Shown here: piece by piece, positions 33,707 to 42,288 of the stretch | Layout: the number at the start of each line of letters is the position of its first letter | Position numbering within the stretch: position 1 is the first letter of the stretch | Source: Enterococcus_C asini_A | Lineage (GTDB): Bacteria; Bacillota; Bacilli; Lactobacillales; Enterococcaceae | DNA: 64,000 nt | Strand: one strand, 5' to 3' | NCBI RefSeq assembly: GCF_031928785.1 | Contig: NZ_JARQAL010000007.1 | Notes under the pieces: model-generated | The model's database searches: none | The model's input: only the letters and a program-made list of their open reading frames with translations | Told to the model about the DNA's origin: nothing | Translations under genes and position numbers: made by a program

Positions 33707-34294
33707 ATGACCAAACGAGTAATTGTAATGAATTTTGAAGTGGAGTCCCAAGCCTACCAAGCTTTTTCGGAAATCAAGAAGATGGCGATAGCTAGACAAA
33801 TCAAGGGAGAACAAATGGCGGTGGTGACCCATTCGGCTGACGGGCAACACAAATTTCAAATTGATGATTTTTTGGACTTCACCGGTAGTAACAAAGCGTC
33901 CACCGGCGGCTTAATCGGTATGCTAGTCGGGGTTTTTGTGGGCCCTTTAGCCATGCTTTTAGGCTGGATGGGAGGCAGTGTGATCGGTGCCAGTCGAGAT
34001 GCCAAAGAAGTTCAAAATGCCCGGAATATTTTTGAGTTTTTGCTTTCGAATATCGGGGAAGGCCAAACCGGCTTGATTTTAATTGCAGAAGAAGAAGACA
34101 ACCGGCCGATTAATGATTTGATTATGTATCAATTAGGCGGTGGCGTGACCCGCTTTGATTATGAAGAAGTGGAAGCTGAAATCAAAAAAGCAAAAGATTT
34201 AGAAGAAGAAGCAAAGAACAAGACAAAAGAAGCGTGGGCTGCCAAACATCCTGAAACAGAGGAAGCTAGCCCATCTGATGAAAGCGAGCAATAA
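33707..34294 (+). CDS. DUF1269-like protein with glycine-zipper membrane segment
   Basis: 195 residues, ATG 33707 after AAGGGGGAG. An N-terminal alpha/beta domain (RVIVMNFEVESQAYQAFSEI) is followed by the glycine-rich hydrophobic stretch GGLIGMLVGVFVGPLAMLLGWMGG at about 66-89, then a soluble domain and a charged, Lys/Glu-rich tail. The pattern fits the DUF1269 family of membrane-associated proteins, of unknown function and often stress-linked. Single gene. Confidence 0.7.
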   Translation: MTKRVIVMNFEVESQAYQAFSEIKKMAIARQIKGEQMAVVTHSADGQHKFQIDDFLDFTGSNKASTGGLIGMLVGVFVGPLAMLLGWMGGSVIGASRDAKEVQNARNIFEFLLSNIGEGQTGLILIAEEEDNRPINDLIMYQLGGGVTRFDYEEVEAEIKKAKDLEEEAKNKTKEAWAAKHPETEEASPSDESEQ

Positions 34295-34318
34295 GTTTCA
34301 CTTTTATAAATAAAAATG

Positions 34319-34371
34319 AACTCTGGAGTCAAATTTTGGTTTTCTGCCAAATCTGGCTACAGAGTTTTTTT
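34319..34371 (+). terminator. Terminator of the DUF1269-like gene
   Basis: AACTCTG pairs with CAGAGTT, with further internal pairing of AATTTTGG and CCAAAT; T run follows. Confidence 0.65.
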
Positions 34372-34491
34372 ATAAATTTCAACTAAGGGAGCTTGCCACG
34401 TTACTAAAGCCAGGAGTATAGTTACTAAGATATTATTTCCACTGCTTTTTGCGTTTTTTTAAGGTAGTCGTGGCTAATTGGAGGTTTTCTT

Positions 34492-35449
34492 TTGTTTGAT
34501 AAACTGCCGGATTCGGTTTTGCAGATGAGTATGATTTTTCTTTCCATCGTCATTGAAGCCTTGCCTTTTGTGTTGTTAGGTTGTTTGATTTCTGGCGCTT
34601 TGCAAGTTTTTTTGACGCCAGAGCGAGTGCGGCGTCTCTTGCCCAAAAACAAGTTAGCTTCGATTTTAGTAGGCTGTGGCCTAGGCGTCTTTTTTCCTTC
34701 TTGTGAATGTGGCATTGTGCCCATTGTGAACCGCTTTGTGACCAAAGGCGTGCCGATTCCCACAGCTTTTGCTTTTATGTTAACCGCGCCCATTGTGAAC
34801 CCGATTGTGATTTTTTTCCACTTATATCGCCTTTGGGAATTCGGCGAAGTTTGCCTTTTTACGTGTAGGGGGCGCATTTTTCGTGGCTCTGGTGGTGGGG
34901 GTGTGGCTGGCGTACTTTCCTCCTCGGTCAGTTTTGAAGAAAAGTTTTTTCACGGTGGCTGAAGCAGCTGTACAAAATCCCTCGACTGAAAACCATGTTG
35001 CTATCAAGAAAAGTGATTGTGCGTTACCCAAAAACACTTCGGAAAAACATCATTTTACTCATCAAGTAAGTCATCTTTTGCATCACAGTTTGGATGAATT
35101 TTTTGATACCGGGCGCTACTTAATTATCGGAGCATTGATTGCTTCGGCTATGCAGACTTATTTACCCACAGCAGCGTTATTGACACTCGGTTCTTCTAAA
35201 ATTTTAGCCATTTTGGTGATGCTGTTACTGGCCTTTATTATGTCTTTGTGTTCGGAAGCAGACGCCTTTATCGGATCTTCTTTATTGAGTCTTTTTGGTA
35301 CAGCTCCTGTGGTGGCTTTTTTAGTTTTTGGCCCCATGGTGGATATTAAAAATCTGTTAATGATGAACCGGTATTTTAGTGGTAAATTTATTTTAACGTT
35401 GGTGGCCATCATTGTGCTTTGTGTCACCGGATATGCATGGGTGGTGTAA
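34492..35449 (+). pseudogene. YraQ/YcgR-type permease (UPF0718, DUF318), frameshifted in a T7 tract
   Basis: TTG 34492 lies 7 bases after GGAGG. The frame encodes MFDKLPDSVLQMSMIFLSIV... with SCECGIVPIVNRF and PTAFAFMLTAPIVNPIV, then shifts at seven T (34811-34817). Removing one T restores FSTYIAFGNSAKFAFLRVGG and the remainder to 35449 (about 318 residues, eight or so membrane helices). The CECG-type motif is typical of this permease family. Both halves are undamaged otherwise, which points to a fresh indel, phase variation or a sequencing error. It is coupled with the next gene, as ycgR-ycgQ in Bacillus, which are linked to zinc limitation. Confidence 0.8.
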
Positions 35450-35452
35450 AGG

Positions 35453-36304
35453 ATGATTCGTTTTCTAATCTTAGCCGGTTATGCCGGATTGATGATGTAT
35501 TTACAAGTGAGTGATAAACTAAATCAATTTATCAACGTTCACTATCAATATTTGGCAGTTATGTCTACGGTGATTGCCTTAGTGTTGGCTTTGTTTCAGC
35601 TTTATACTTGGGTGAAAGAAGACCCAAAAGCCGATCATGCTGAAGATTGCCACCATCAGGAACATGATGATCACGATCATGGGTTAAAAAAGCCCTATCA
35701 ACGAGGAATCGCCTACGTGCTTTTGGCTTTGCCTATTGTGGTAGGTACACTTTTTCCCACTGTTAGTTTAAACACTACGATTGTGGAGGCCAAGGGTTTT
35801 CAATTTCCTCTAAGTAAAGAGAGTGTGGGGGATCCTCAAATGGAAACCCAGTACCTGCAACCAAACACCAGTCTCTACTATAATAAAGAAGATTACCAAA
35901 AGCAGATGGACGAGCTGATGGCAAAATACGGTGATCAGGACAGCCTAAACATCACTGACGAAAACTATTTAGAGGTTATGGAATTGATTTACAATTATCC
36001 CAGTGAATTTATTGGTCGTAAAATCAGCTATGAAGGTTTTGTTTTTCAAACGAAGGATACAACCAAAGACACCTTTCTCTTTCGTTTTGGGATTATTCAC
36101 TGTGTGGCGGATTCCGGTGTCTTTGGCTTGCGGATTACTTTGCCGGAAGCAACAAAAGTCAAAAATGACCAGTGGCTCCAAGTTACAGGGGAGATTACTT
36201 CAGAGTTTTATGCCCCCTTTAAGCGGAATTTGCCCATGGTGAAAGTGGCAAGTGTTAAGTCCATTGCCGCTCCGAAAAATCAATACGTCTACCGGACTTT
36301 TTAA
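35453..36304 (+). CDS. TIGR03943/YcgQ-family protein, partner of the permease
   Basis: 283 residues, ATG 35453, three bases after the permease stop. The N-terminus has two membrane helices (residues 1-18 and about 33-52), then a histidine/aspartate-rich loop HAEDCHHQEHDDHDHG (about 63-78) likely to bind metal, a third helix near 88-106, and an external domain with an IHCVADSGVFGL motif. It is almost always encoded with the DUF318 permease; in Bacillus the pair is repressed by Zur. I see no confident Zur box here. Role in metal handling is an inference. Confidence 0.82.
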   Translation: MIRFLILAGYAGLMMYLQVSDKLNQFINVHYQYLAVMSTVIALVLALFQLYTWVKEDPKADHAEDCHHQEHDDHDHGLKKPYQRGIAYVLLALPIVVGTLFPTVSLNTTIVEAKGFQFPLSKESVGDPQMETQYLQPNTSLYYNKEDYQKQMDELMAKYGDQDSLNITDENYLEVMELIYNYPSEFIGRKISYEGFVFQTKDTTKDTFLFRFGIIHCVADSGVFGLRITLPEATKVKNDQWLQVTGEITSEFYAPFKRNLPMVKVASVKSIAAPKNQYVYRTF

Positions 36305-36383
36305 GTGTAAGGAAATTTTCGGCAATCCAGCCAGAAAAATGCTATACTGAAGGATAGTTTAATAGAAAAGGATCGTCATAAAT

Positions 36384-37337
36384 ATGGAAATTGAATTTTT
36401 AGGAACAGGTGCGGGAGTGCCGGCCAAACATCGCAATGTTACCGGGATTGCCTTGAAACTGTTAGCCGAGCGCAATGGGATTTGGTTATTTGACTGTGGA
36501 GAAGGGACGCAAATGCAGATTTTGCGCACCACGATTCGTCCCCGGAAAATTGAAAAAATTTTTATCACGCATTTACACGGTGATCATATCTTTGGCTTGC
36601 CTGGGTTATTGTCCAGTCGTAGTTTTCAAGGAGGCGTTGAGCCCATGGAAATTTACGGACCAAAAGGGGTGAAAGATTTTGTACTCACTGCTTTACGGGT
36701 CAGTCAAACCCGACTGGCTTATCCATTGAAGTTTATCGAAGTAGCGCCAGGAGTGATCTTTCAAGACCAGCAATTTACGGTAATCTGTGACAAGCTAGAC
36801 CACGGAATTGACAGTTATGGCTACCGGGTGGAAGAAGCAGACCATGAAGGCGAATTACAAGTAGACAAGCTGCTTGCGTTAGGGATCAAACCGGGACCGA
36901 TTTTTGGTCAGCTAAAACGAGGAGAGAACGTGACCTTACCGGATGGATCGCAAATTTGTGGCAAAGACTTTGTAGGGCAACGGCAAACTGGCCGGATTGT
37001 GACAATTTTAGGGGATACTCGTTATACCCCAAGCGCCATTGAGCTAGGGCAAAATGCGGATATTTTAGTTCATGAAAGCACTTTTAAACAAGACGAAAGT
37101 CAAATGGCCAAGTCTTATTATCATTCCACCACGGCCCAAGCTGCCCAAGTGGCCCAAAAAGCTCATGTCAAACAACTTTTATTGACCCACATCAGCGCTC
37201 GTTATTTAGCCAAAGACGTGGCTGAGTTGGAAAAAGAAGCCCGCAGCGTCTTTGCCAACACTCGCATTGTACGAGATTTTGATGTAATTGACGTGCCTTT
37301 TAGCAGAAAGGATGAGACAGATGGAATTAGAGAATAA
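36384..37337 (+). CDS. rnz: Ribonuclease Z
   Basis: 317 residues, ATG 36384. Metallo-beta-lactamase fold with FLGTGAGVPAKHRNV at the N-terminus, zinc motif THLHGDHIFGLPGL near 62-75, CDKLDHGIDSYGYR, GDTRYT, HESTF and LTHISARY. It trims the 3' ends of tRNA precursors that lack an encoded CCA. Length and motifs fit the short bacterial form. It overlaps the start of the next gene by 17 bases, so the two are translated together. Confidence 0.96.
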   Translation: MEIEFLGTGAGVPAKHRNVTGIALKLLAERNGIWLFDCGEGTQMQILRTTIRPRKIEKIFITHLHGDHIFGLPGLLSSRSFQGGVEPMEIYGPKGVKDFVLTALRVSQTRLAYPLKFIEVAPGVIFQDQQFTVICDKLDHGIDSYGYRVEEADHEGELQVDKLLALGIKPGPIFGQLKRGENVTLPDGSQICGKDFVGQRQTGRIVTILGDTRYTPSAIELGQNADILVHESTFKQDESQMAKSYYHSTTAQAAQVAQKAHVKQLLLTHISARYLAKDVAELEKEARSVFANTRIVRDFDVIDVPFSRKDETDGIRE

Positions 37338-38112
37338 AGTCGTTTTAGTCACCGGGGGCTCTGCAGGATTAGGAGCAGAGATTTGTTATGCCGCTGCCAA
37401 AAAAGGTGCCATTGTGATCACTTGTGCCCGCCGAATTAATTTAATCGGTCAAGTCAAAGAACGTTGTGAAGCATTAAGCGGCAAGGCTGCCTATGCTTTT
37501 CAATTGGATGTTGCCGATCCCACCAGCATTAGCGCATTAATGGAAAAAATCAAAAACGAAGTAGGCGCTGTAGATATTTTAGTCAACAATGCCGGCTTTG
37601 GTATTTTTGAAAATTTTGTGGACTTTGATTCAGCGGATTTTTACCGCATGTTTGAAGTTAACGTGCTAGGGATGATGGTCTTAACCCAGCAGATTGCCAT
37701 TCAAATGCTCGAAGACAAACGTTATGGTCACATTATTAACATTGCTTCCATGGCAGGAAAAATGGCGTCACCGAAATCTACTGTCTATTCTGCTACGAAA
37801 TTTGCGGTGTTAGGCTTTTCCAATGCGCTGCGTCTGGAATTAAAACCAGCCAATATTAAAGTGACGACGGTTAATCCCGGACCGATTGCAACAGAATTCT
37901 TTGACAAAGCCGATCCATCGGGGAATTATTTAAAGGCTTTAGGCAATCATGTGATTGATCCTGAAAAATTGGCCAAAACAATTGTGAAAAGCATGTCTCA
38001 TCCTGTGCGAGAGATTAATCGTCCCGGTTATATGGAAGTAGCGGCCCGCTTTTATAGTTTATTTCCAGCTGTGGGGGATTTTTTAGCTGGCGGCATCTTT
38101 AATAAGAAATGA
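37321..38112 (+). CDS. Short-chain dehydrogenase/reductase
   Basis: 263 residues from ATG 37321, after AAAGGATG inside the end of rnz. Classical SDR: TGGSAGLGAEI near residue 10, NNAGFGIFEN, catalytic Ser in NIASMAGKMASPKS and YSATKFAVLGF (Tyr-x3-Lys). The position after rnz is conserved in enterococci and streptococci (often annotated as YqjQ-like ketoacyl reductase). NADP-linked reduction of an unknown carbonyl substrate. Confidence 0.88.
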   Translation: MELENKVVLVTGGSAGLGAEICYAAAKKGAIVITCARRINLIGQVKERCEALSGKAAYAFQLDVADPTSISALMEKIKNEVGAVDILVNNAGFGIFENFVDFDSADFYRMFEVNVLGMMVLTQQIAIQMLEDKRYGHIINIASMAGKMASPKSTVYSATKFAVLGFSNALRLELKPANIKVTTVNPGPIATEFFDKADPSGNYLKALGNHVIDPEKLAKTIVKSMSHPVREINRPGYMEVAARFYSLFPAVGDFLAGGIFNKK

Positions 38113-38122
38113 GGAAGTAATC

Positions 38123-38431
38123 ATGAAAAGAAATGGTCGTTTATTGTTGGTTTTTGTCTTAATTTTTGTGGTGGGCTTGTTTGCGGCATTTAACAGCCAA
38201 GCCGTGGCGGTGAATTTTCTCTTTGCCCAAGTTTCGGCACCGCTGATTTTGGTGGTCATCGGCTCAGCTTTTATCGGTGCTGTGATTGCTACATTAGTCG
38301 CAACCAACGTTATGTGGCAACAAAAACGCCGGCTGAAAACGTTAGAGCACCAAGTTGCCGATTTAGAGGCGGTGCAACAAATCCCGGAAACAACCCCATC
38401 TGAAACTAGTATTTCAAAAGATGAACAGTGA
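38123..38431 (+). CDS. LapA-domain (DUF1049) membrane protein
   Basis: 102 residues, ATG 38123 after GAGGAAG, 10 bases after the SDR gene. Two membrane helices (about 6-24 and 38-58) with NSQAVAVNFLFAQVSAPLILVV between, then a coiled-coil-like tail (RRLKTLEHQVADLEAVQQ). The helix-AFNS-QAV-V-F pattern is that of LapA/YciS proteins. In Escherichia coli the homologue is linked to lipopolysaccharide assembly, not applicable here; function in Gram-positives is unknown. Confidence 0.75.
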   Translation: MKRNGRLLLVFVLIFVVGLFAAFNSQAVAVNFLFAQVSAPLILVVIGSAFIGAVIATLVATNVMWQQKRRLKTLEHQVADLEAVQQIPETTPSETSISKDEQ

Positions 38432-38457
38432 CTGCTCTTTAGGGAGTGGTCTTTTTT
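38430..38457 (+). terminator. Terminator of the rnz operon
   Basis: GACTGCTC against GGAGTGGTC, imperfect stem, followed by TTTTTT. Confidence 0.55.
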
Positions 38458-38566
38458 ATGGGGGAGAAAAGCTTTTGCTGGTGCGAAAGATGACGGGATT
38501 ACAGTGGCAATACCAAATCTCAAACGTCAGCAACATTTTTTTAACCTTAAAGAAAAGCGCTCCTTC

Positions 38567-38595
38567 TTTTCACCACAGCTAGCCTTTGCTATAAT
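38567..38595 (+). promoter_or_regulatory. Promoter of recJ
   Basis: TTTTCA (38567-38572) and TATAAT (38590-38595), spacing 17. Confidence 0.55.
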
Positions 38596-38616
38596 CATAC
38601 AGTTGGGAGTGATCAT

Positions 38617-40905
38617 GTGCGTAACGGAAAATATCAATGGCAATACCCGGAACCTCAGGAAGTAAGCGCTGAATTTCAAGAAGAAATCAACGAGCGCAAC
38701 TTGCCTGAGCATATTGCCAAATTATTGTGGCAACGCAATATACGGAGTAAAGATGAACTGCGGCGTTTTTTAGACCCCCAGTTAACGGATTTTCACAATC
38801 CATTTTTAATGCAGGATATGGACAAAGTCGTATCTCGCATTCAGCAAGCAGTAGCTGCTGGGGAGAAAATTTTAGTTTACGGGGATTATGATGCAGACGG
38901 TATCACCAGTGCTACGGTTATGAAAGAAGCCATCGAGTTAATCGGCGGTGATGTAGAAGTCTATTTGCCTAACCGTTTTACCGACGGCTATGGCCCTAAT
39001 CAAAGTGTTTACCAGTATTTTATTGACAGCGGCATCCAGTTAATTGTCACCGTGGATAATGGGGTTTCCGGTCACGAAGCGATTGACTATGCCAATAGTC
39101 GGGGGGTAGATGTCTTAGTCACTGATCACCACGAACTGCCAGAGACCTTACCTGACGCATACGGGATTATTCACCCTCGCCATCCTCAAGGGCAATATCC
39201 TTTTGGTGATTTGGCCGGTGTAGGGGTGGCCTTTAAAGTGGCTTGCGCGTTATTAGATGAAATTCCCTTAGAGTTTTTGGATTTGGTAGCCATTGGGACG
39301 ATTGCCGATTTGGTTTCCTTAACAGGAGAAAACCGGGCCTTGGTAACCATTGGCTTACAACTGATGAAGCAATCCGAACGTTTAGGCTTAATCGAACTTT
39401 TTAAAGCAGCCGATGCCAAACTGGCTCAAGTAGATGAGACGATGATTGGCTTTTCCATCAGTCCTCGGTTAAATGCGATTGGCCGTTTAAAAGACCCAAA
39501 TCCGGCGGTGACCTTGTTGACAACGTTTGACGAAGAAGAAGCCAAAGCTCTCGCCCAAGAATTGAATCAAATCAATGAAGAACGAAAAGCTTTGGTGACA
39601 AGTATCACCAAAGAAGCAGAAAGTATGATTGATCCTAATAGCTTGATCAATGTGGTGGCGGCACCGAATTGGCATGAAGGGGTCTTGGGGATTGTGGCCG
39701 GGCGCTTAGTACAACTTACCGGCAAGCCCAGTCTTGTTTTGACCATTAAAGATGATGGCATTGCCAAAGGATCTGGTCGTAGTGTCACTGCGGTAAATCT
39801 CTTTTCTTTGTTAAGTGAAGAAAAAGAACGCTTTGTAAGTTTTGGTGGTCACCATATGGCAGTAGGTCTAAGTGTGCCTGCCAGTGAGTTAACAGACTTA
39901 CAAGCAGTTTTAACTGCTGAACTCCACGCTTCTGAAATTGATGTCACGACAGGAGAACCACTGGCCATCGATGAGGTGCTGACTCCAGAGCAAGTGACTT
40001 TGGAATTAGTCGAGCAGTTGAGTCACTTGGCGCCTTTTGGTACAGATAATAAAGCTCCAGTTTTTGCAATAAAAGGCGATCAGACCCCGGTTTTGCGCCA
40101 ATTAGGAGCTGAACAACAGCATTTAAAACTATCGATTGCCCAAAAAAGCAATCCAGCCACTTTAGATGTCATTGGTTTTTCTTTTGGTAGTGAAATCACG
40201 GAATTCACCGGGGATCCTTTTACACTAGTGGGCCAGCTAACCATTAATGAATGGAATGGCTTGAAAAAACCTCAGCTACAGCTACTAGATTTTGCGGTAG
40301 AAGGACTGCAAGTTTTTGATCTGCGAGGTCAAAACAAACGGCGACATTTTACTCCTAAAAGTGATACTTTGCTTTTAGCCTTTGGGCCAGTGAAAGCCAA
40401 AAAACAACCTGTGGTGACCTATGAAAATACCGAGCAATTAACTGCCGTCTTACAAGCAGGAAATTATCAAGAAGTGGCGTTTTTAGATTGTCCAGAAGAT
40501 CCGGAAAAAGTCAAAACCGTGGTGCAAGTCAGCGGGTTGCAGCGAATTTTATTGATTTTAGAAGCCAAAGACGAGGCCTATTTAGACGGCATGGGGACAA
40601 GAGAACAATACGCCCGGCTCTTTAAACTGATCAATGGCCAGGAGAAATTAGACGTGCGCTATAAATTAACTGAGATTGCCCAGTTTTTGAAAATTCCTCA
40701 AAATTTATTAATTTTTATGATTCAGGTGTTTTTTGACTTGGAATTTGTTACAATAGAGGACGGCGTTTTGCAAAAAGCAACTGTATCTCAAAAGAAAAAT
40801 CTGGAAGAAAGCCAGGTTTATCAAAAGCGATTAAAAAAAATAAAAAGCGAAGAATTTTTACTGCTAAGTGATTTGGCCAAGATGAAAGCTTGGCTTAGCG
40901 CCTAG
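38617..40905 (+). CDS. recJ: Single-stranded-DNA-specific exonuclease RecJ
   Basis: 762 residues from GTG 38617, 7 bases after GGGAG. DHH core: VYGDYDADGITSATV near 87, VDNGVSGHEAI, VTDHHELPE near 168 and DHHA1 FGGHHMAVGLSV near 408; the OB fold follows, then the Firmicute-specific C-terminal region (from about 560). It degrades single-stranded DNA 5' to 3' in recombination and mismatch repair. It is followed 28 bases later by apt, a linkage common in Firmicutes. Confidence 0.96.
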   Translation: MRNGKYQWQYPEPQEVSAEFQEEINERNLPEHIAKLLWQRNIRSKDELRRFLDPQLTDFHNPFLMQDMDKVVSRIQQAVAAGEKILVYGDYDADGITSATVMKEAIELIGGDVEVYLPNRFTDGYGPNQSVYQYFIDSGIQLIVTVDNGVSGHEAIDYANSRGVDVLVTDHHELPETLPDAYGIIHPRHPQGQYPFGDLAGVGVAFKVACALLDEIPLEFLDLVAIGTIADLVSLTGENRALVTIGLQLMKQSERLGLIELFKAADAKLAQVDETMIGFSISPRLNAIGRLKDPNPAVTLLTTFDEEEAKALAQELNQINEERKALVTSITKEAESMIDPNSLINVVAAPNWHEGVLGIVAGRLVQLTGKPSLVLTIKDDGIAKGSGRSVTAVNLFSLLSEEKERFVSFGGHHMAVGLSVPASELTDLQAVLTAELHASEIDVTTGEPLAIDEVLTPEQVTLELVEQLSHLAPFGTDNKAPVFAIKGDQTPVLRQLGAEQQHLKLSIAQKSNPATLDVIGFSFGSEITEFTGDPFTLVGQLTINEWNGLKKPQLQLLDFAVEGLQVFDLRGQNKRRHFTPKSDTLLLAFGPVKAKKQPVVTYENTEQLTAVLQAGNYQEVAFLDCPEDPEKVKTVVQVSGLQRILLILEAKDEAYLDGMGTREQYARLFKLINGQEKLDVRYKLTEIAQFLKIPQNLLIFMIQVFFDLEFVTIEDGVLQKATVSQKKNLEESQVYQKRLKKIKSEEFLLLSDLAKMKAWLSA

Positions 40906-40933
40906 TGAGTAGTTGGTTCCAAGGAGGAAAACT

Positions 40934-41446
40934 ATGAACTTAAAAGATTATGTAGCCAGCATTCCTGATTATCCAAAACCCGGCATTATTTTCCGGGATA
41001 TCTCCCCTTTAATGGCCGATGGTGAAGCCTATCGAGAAGCTACCAAACAAATCGTGGACTACGCCAAAGAAAAAGCTATTGATATGGTGGTAGGACCTGA
41101 AGCCCGTGGGTTTATCGTAGGTTGTCCGGTGGCCTTTGAACTAGGGGTTGGCTTTGCTCCTGTCCGTAAACCAGGGAAACTCCCTCGTGAGACCATTTCG
41201 GTCAGCTACGATTTAGAATACGGCACTGATACATTGACACTTCATGCTGATGCCATCAAACCAGGACAACGGGTCTTGGTATGTGATGATCTTTTGGCTA
41301 CTGGTGGTACTGTTAAAGCAACCATTGAATTAATCGAAAAACTCGGTGGTGTAGTAGTCGGCTGTGCGTTTCTAATTGAACTGGATGAATTAAAAGGTCG
41401 GGAAAAAATTAAAGACTACGATATCTTGACTTTGATGGATTATTAA
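40934..41446 (+). CDS. apt: Adenine phosphoribosyltransferase
   Basis: 170 residues from ATG 40934 after AAGGAGG. Motifs IPDYPKPGIIFRDISPLM at the N-terminus, GPEARGFIVG and the PRPP-binding loop VLVCDDLLATGGTVKA near 115-130. It salvages adenine to AMP. Cotranscribed with recJ. No clear terminator other than the inverted-repeat element that starts 16 bases after the stop. Confidence 0.96.
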   Translation: MNLKDYVASIPDYPKPGIIFRDISPLMADGEAYREATKQIVDYAKEKAIDMVVGPEARGFIVGCPVAFELGVGFAPVRKPGKLPRETISVSYDLEYGTDTLTLHADAIKPGQRVLVCDDLLATGGTVKATIELIEKLGGVVVGCAFLIELDELKGREKIKDYDILTLMDY

Positions 41447-41461
41447 GTAGGAAACAAAAAG

Positions 41462-41781
41462 GGACCGTGACATAAGTATTCCCTAAATGATAAACAACGA
41501 ACATTTAATTTTTATTGATAAAAAAGATTCGGATAATAAAAAATCGTGACAATTTTTGTGTCTTAGTCCGAAGAGAGAACATTACCATACGTGAAAAGAG
41601 AAAAAGCGAATTACGCTGCCTTAGCTTGAGAAACACAGGTTGGGCAGCGTTTAAGATTTTTAGCAATGAAAAGAAGGGTATCTTCCGATGATTTTTAATG
41701 GAAGATACCCTTCTTTTCATTGCGTCTCACGTTTGGTATTGTTCGGTTCGTAGGACGGTGACCCAACTATTGTCACAGCCT
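41462..41781. repeat. MITE-like inverted-repeat element, copy 2
   Basis: Outer repeats GTGACATAAGT (41467-41477) and ACTATTGTCAC (41766-41776) span 310 nt. Inside are hairpin 1 (41613-41620 with 41642-41649) and hairpin 2, a perfect 22-bp stem (41665-41686 with 41700-41721). It aligns throughout with the copy at 5121-5438 in inverse orientation; the hairpin stems differ by paired, compensating changes. It encodes no believable protein. Located between convergent apt and the small SOS gene, it may supply terminators for both. Confidence 0.78.
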
Positions 41782-41846
41782 GTTTTTTATATCTTAGCCT
41801 TACTATGTTTGGCAAAACGAGTTCATTCAGCCGTTCTTACAATCAA

Positions 41847-42047
41847 TTAATTTGTCTGTTGTTGGTAATGTTCTTTTTGTTGGTAGCGGCGAGCAGCTTG
41901 ACGCGCTTTTTTATCATCCCATAAGGTAAACCACAAGAAAAACAATGGGAGAAAAATCAAAGCAGCTAACTCAATACCAAAATGGGTAATCACCATACTA
42001 ATCACTAAACCCAAGCCAACCAATGCAACATTTCGAATTCCATTCAT
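41847..42047 (-). CDS. SOS-controlled small membrane protein
   Basis: 66 residues from ATG 42047 (MNGIRNVALVGLGLVISMVI), 6 bases after GAGGTG. Two adjacent membrane helices (about 6-23 and 26-44) are followed by a basic, glutamine-rich cytoplasmic tail (DDKKARQAARRYQQKEHYQQQ). Two LexA boxes overlie its promoter, so it should be induced by DNA damage. It sits just downstream of lexA, where Bacillus instead has divergent yneA. By analogy with YneA, SidA and similar short SOS membrane proteins it may delay division, but it has no LysM domain and no sequence likeness that I can see. Confidence 0.75.
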   Translation of the reverse strand: MNGIRNVALVGLGLVISMVITHFGIELAALIFLPLFFLWFTLWDDKKARQAARRYQQKEHYQQQTN

Positions 42048-42070
42048 TTTCTTCACCTCATTAAGTTATA

Positions 42071-42120
42071 CGAACAAATGTTTGTATTCTTATTATACGA
42101 ATGGATGTTCGTTTTGTAAA
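42071..42120 (-). promoter_or_regulatory. Promoter with two LexA boxes
   Basis: On the minus strand TTTACA (42115-42120) and TATAAT (42092-42097) are 17 bp apart. The SOS box CGAACATCCATTCG (42098-42111) fills the spacer and CAAACATTTGTTCG (42071-42084) follows the -10. Both match the Gram-positive consensus CGAAC-n4-GTTCG within one or two bases. Confidence 0.88.
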
Positions 42121-42123
42121 GTG

Positions 42124-42162
42124 AAAAAAGGCAATTCCCAAATTTTTTTGAGAATTACCTTT
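42124..42162 (-). terminator. Leftward terminator upstream of the SOS gene
   Basis: AAGGTAATTC pairs with GAATTGCCTT on the minus strand, followed by TTTTTC. It would stop read-through from lexA into the SOS promoter. Confidence 0.65.
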
Positions 42163-42245
42163 AAACTTGTAATGAAATCCGAATCAGAAGAAGAGTAGGA
42201 ATAAGTAAGAAGATTTATAAGTGAGCCTCTATTTTATCTCAGAAC

Positions 42246-42280
42246 AAAAAAGACGACTCTTTCTACTAAAAAGAGTCGTT
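42246..42280 (-). terminator. Terminator of lexA
   Basis: ACGACTCTTT pairs with AAAGAGTCGT; T run on the minus strand. A second one lies at 42124-42162; the 80 bases between hold nothing recognisable. Confidence 0.8.
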
Positions 42281-42288
42281 TGGGAGTT

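Noticed and set aside
38470..38530. Apparent partial copy of the recJ start (shared TGGCAATACC and similar surroundings) upstream of recJ
   Set aside because: Only about ten bases match exactly and the flanks do not align well; it may be chance.
41505..41720. 71-codon minus-strand frame inside the inverted-repeat copy 2
   Set aside because: It reads through both hairpins, and the frame is not kept in copy 1; the element evolves as a structure, not as a protein.
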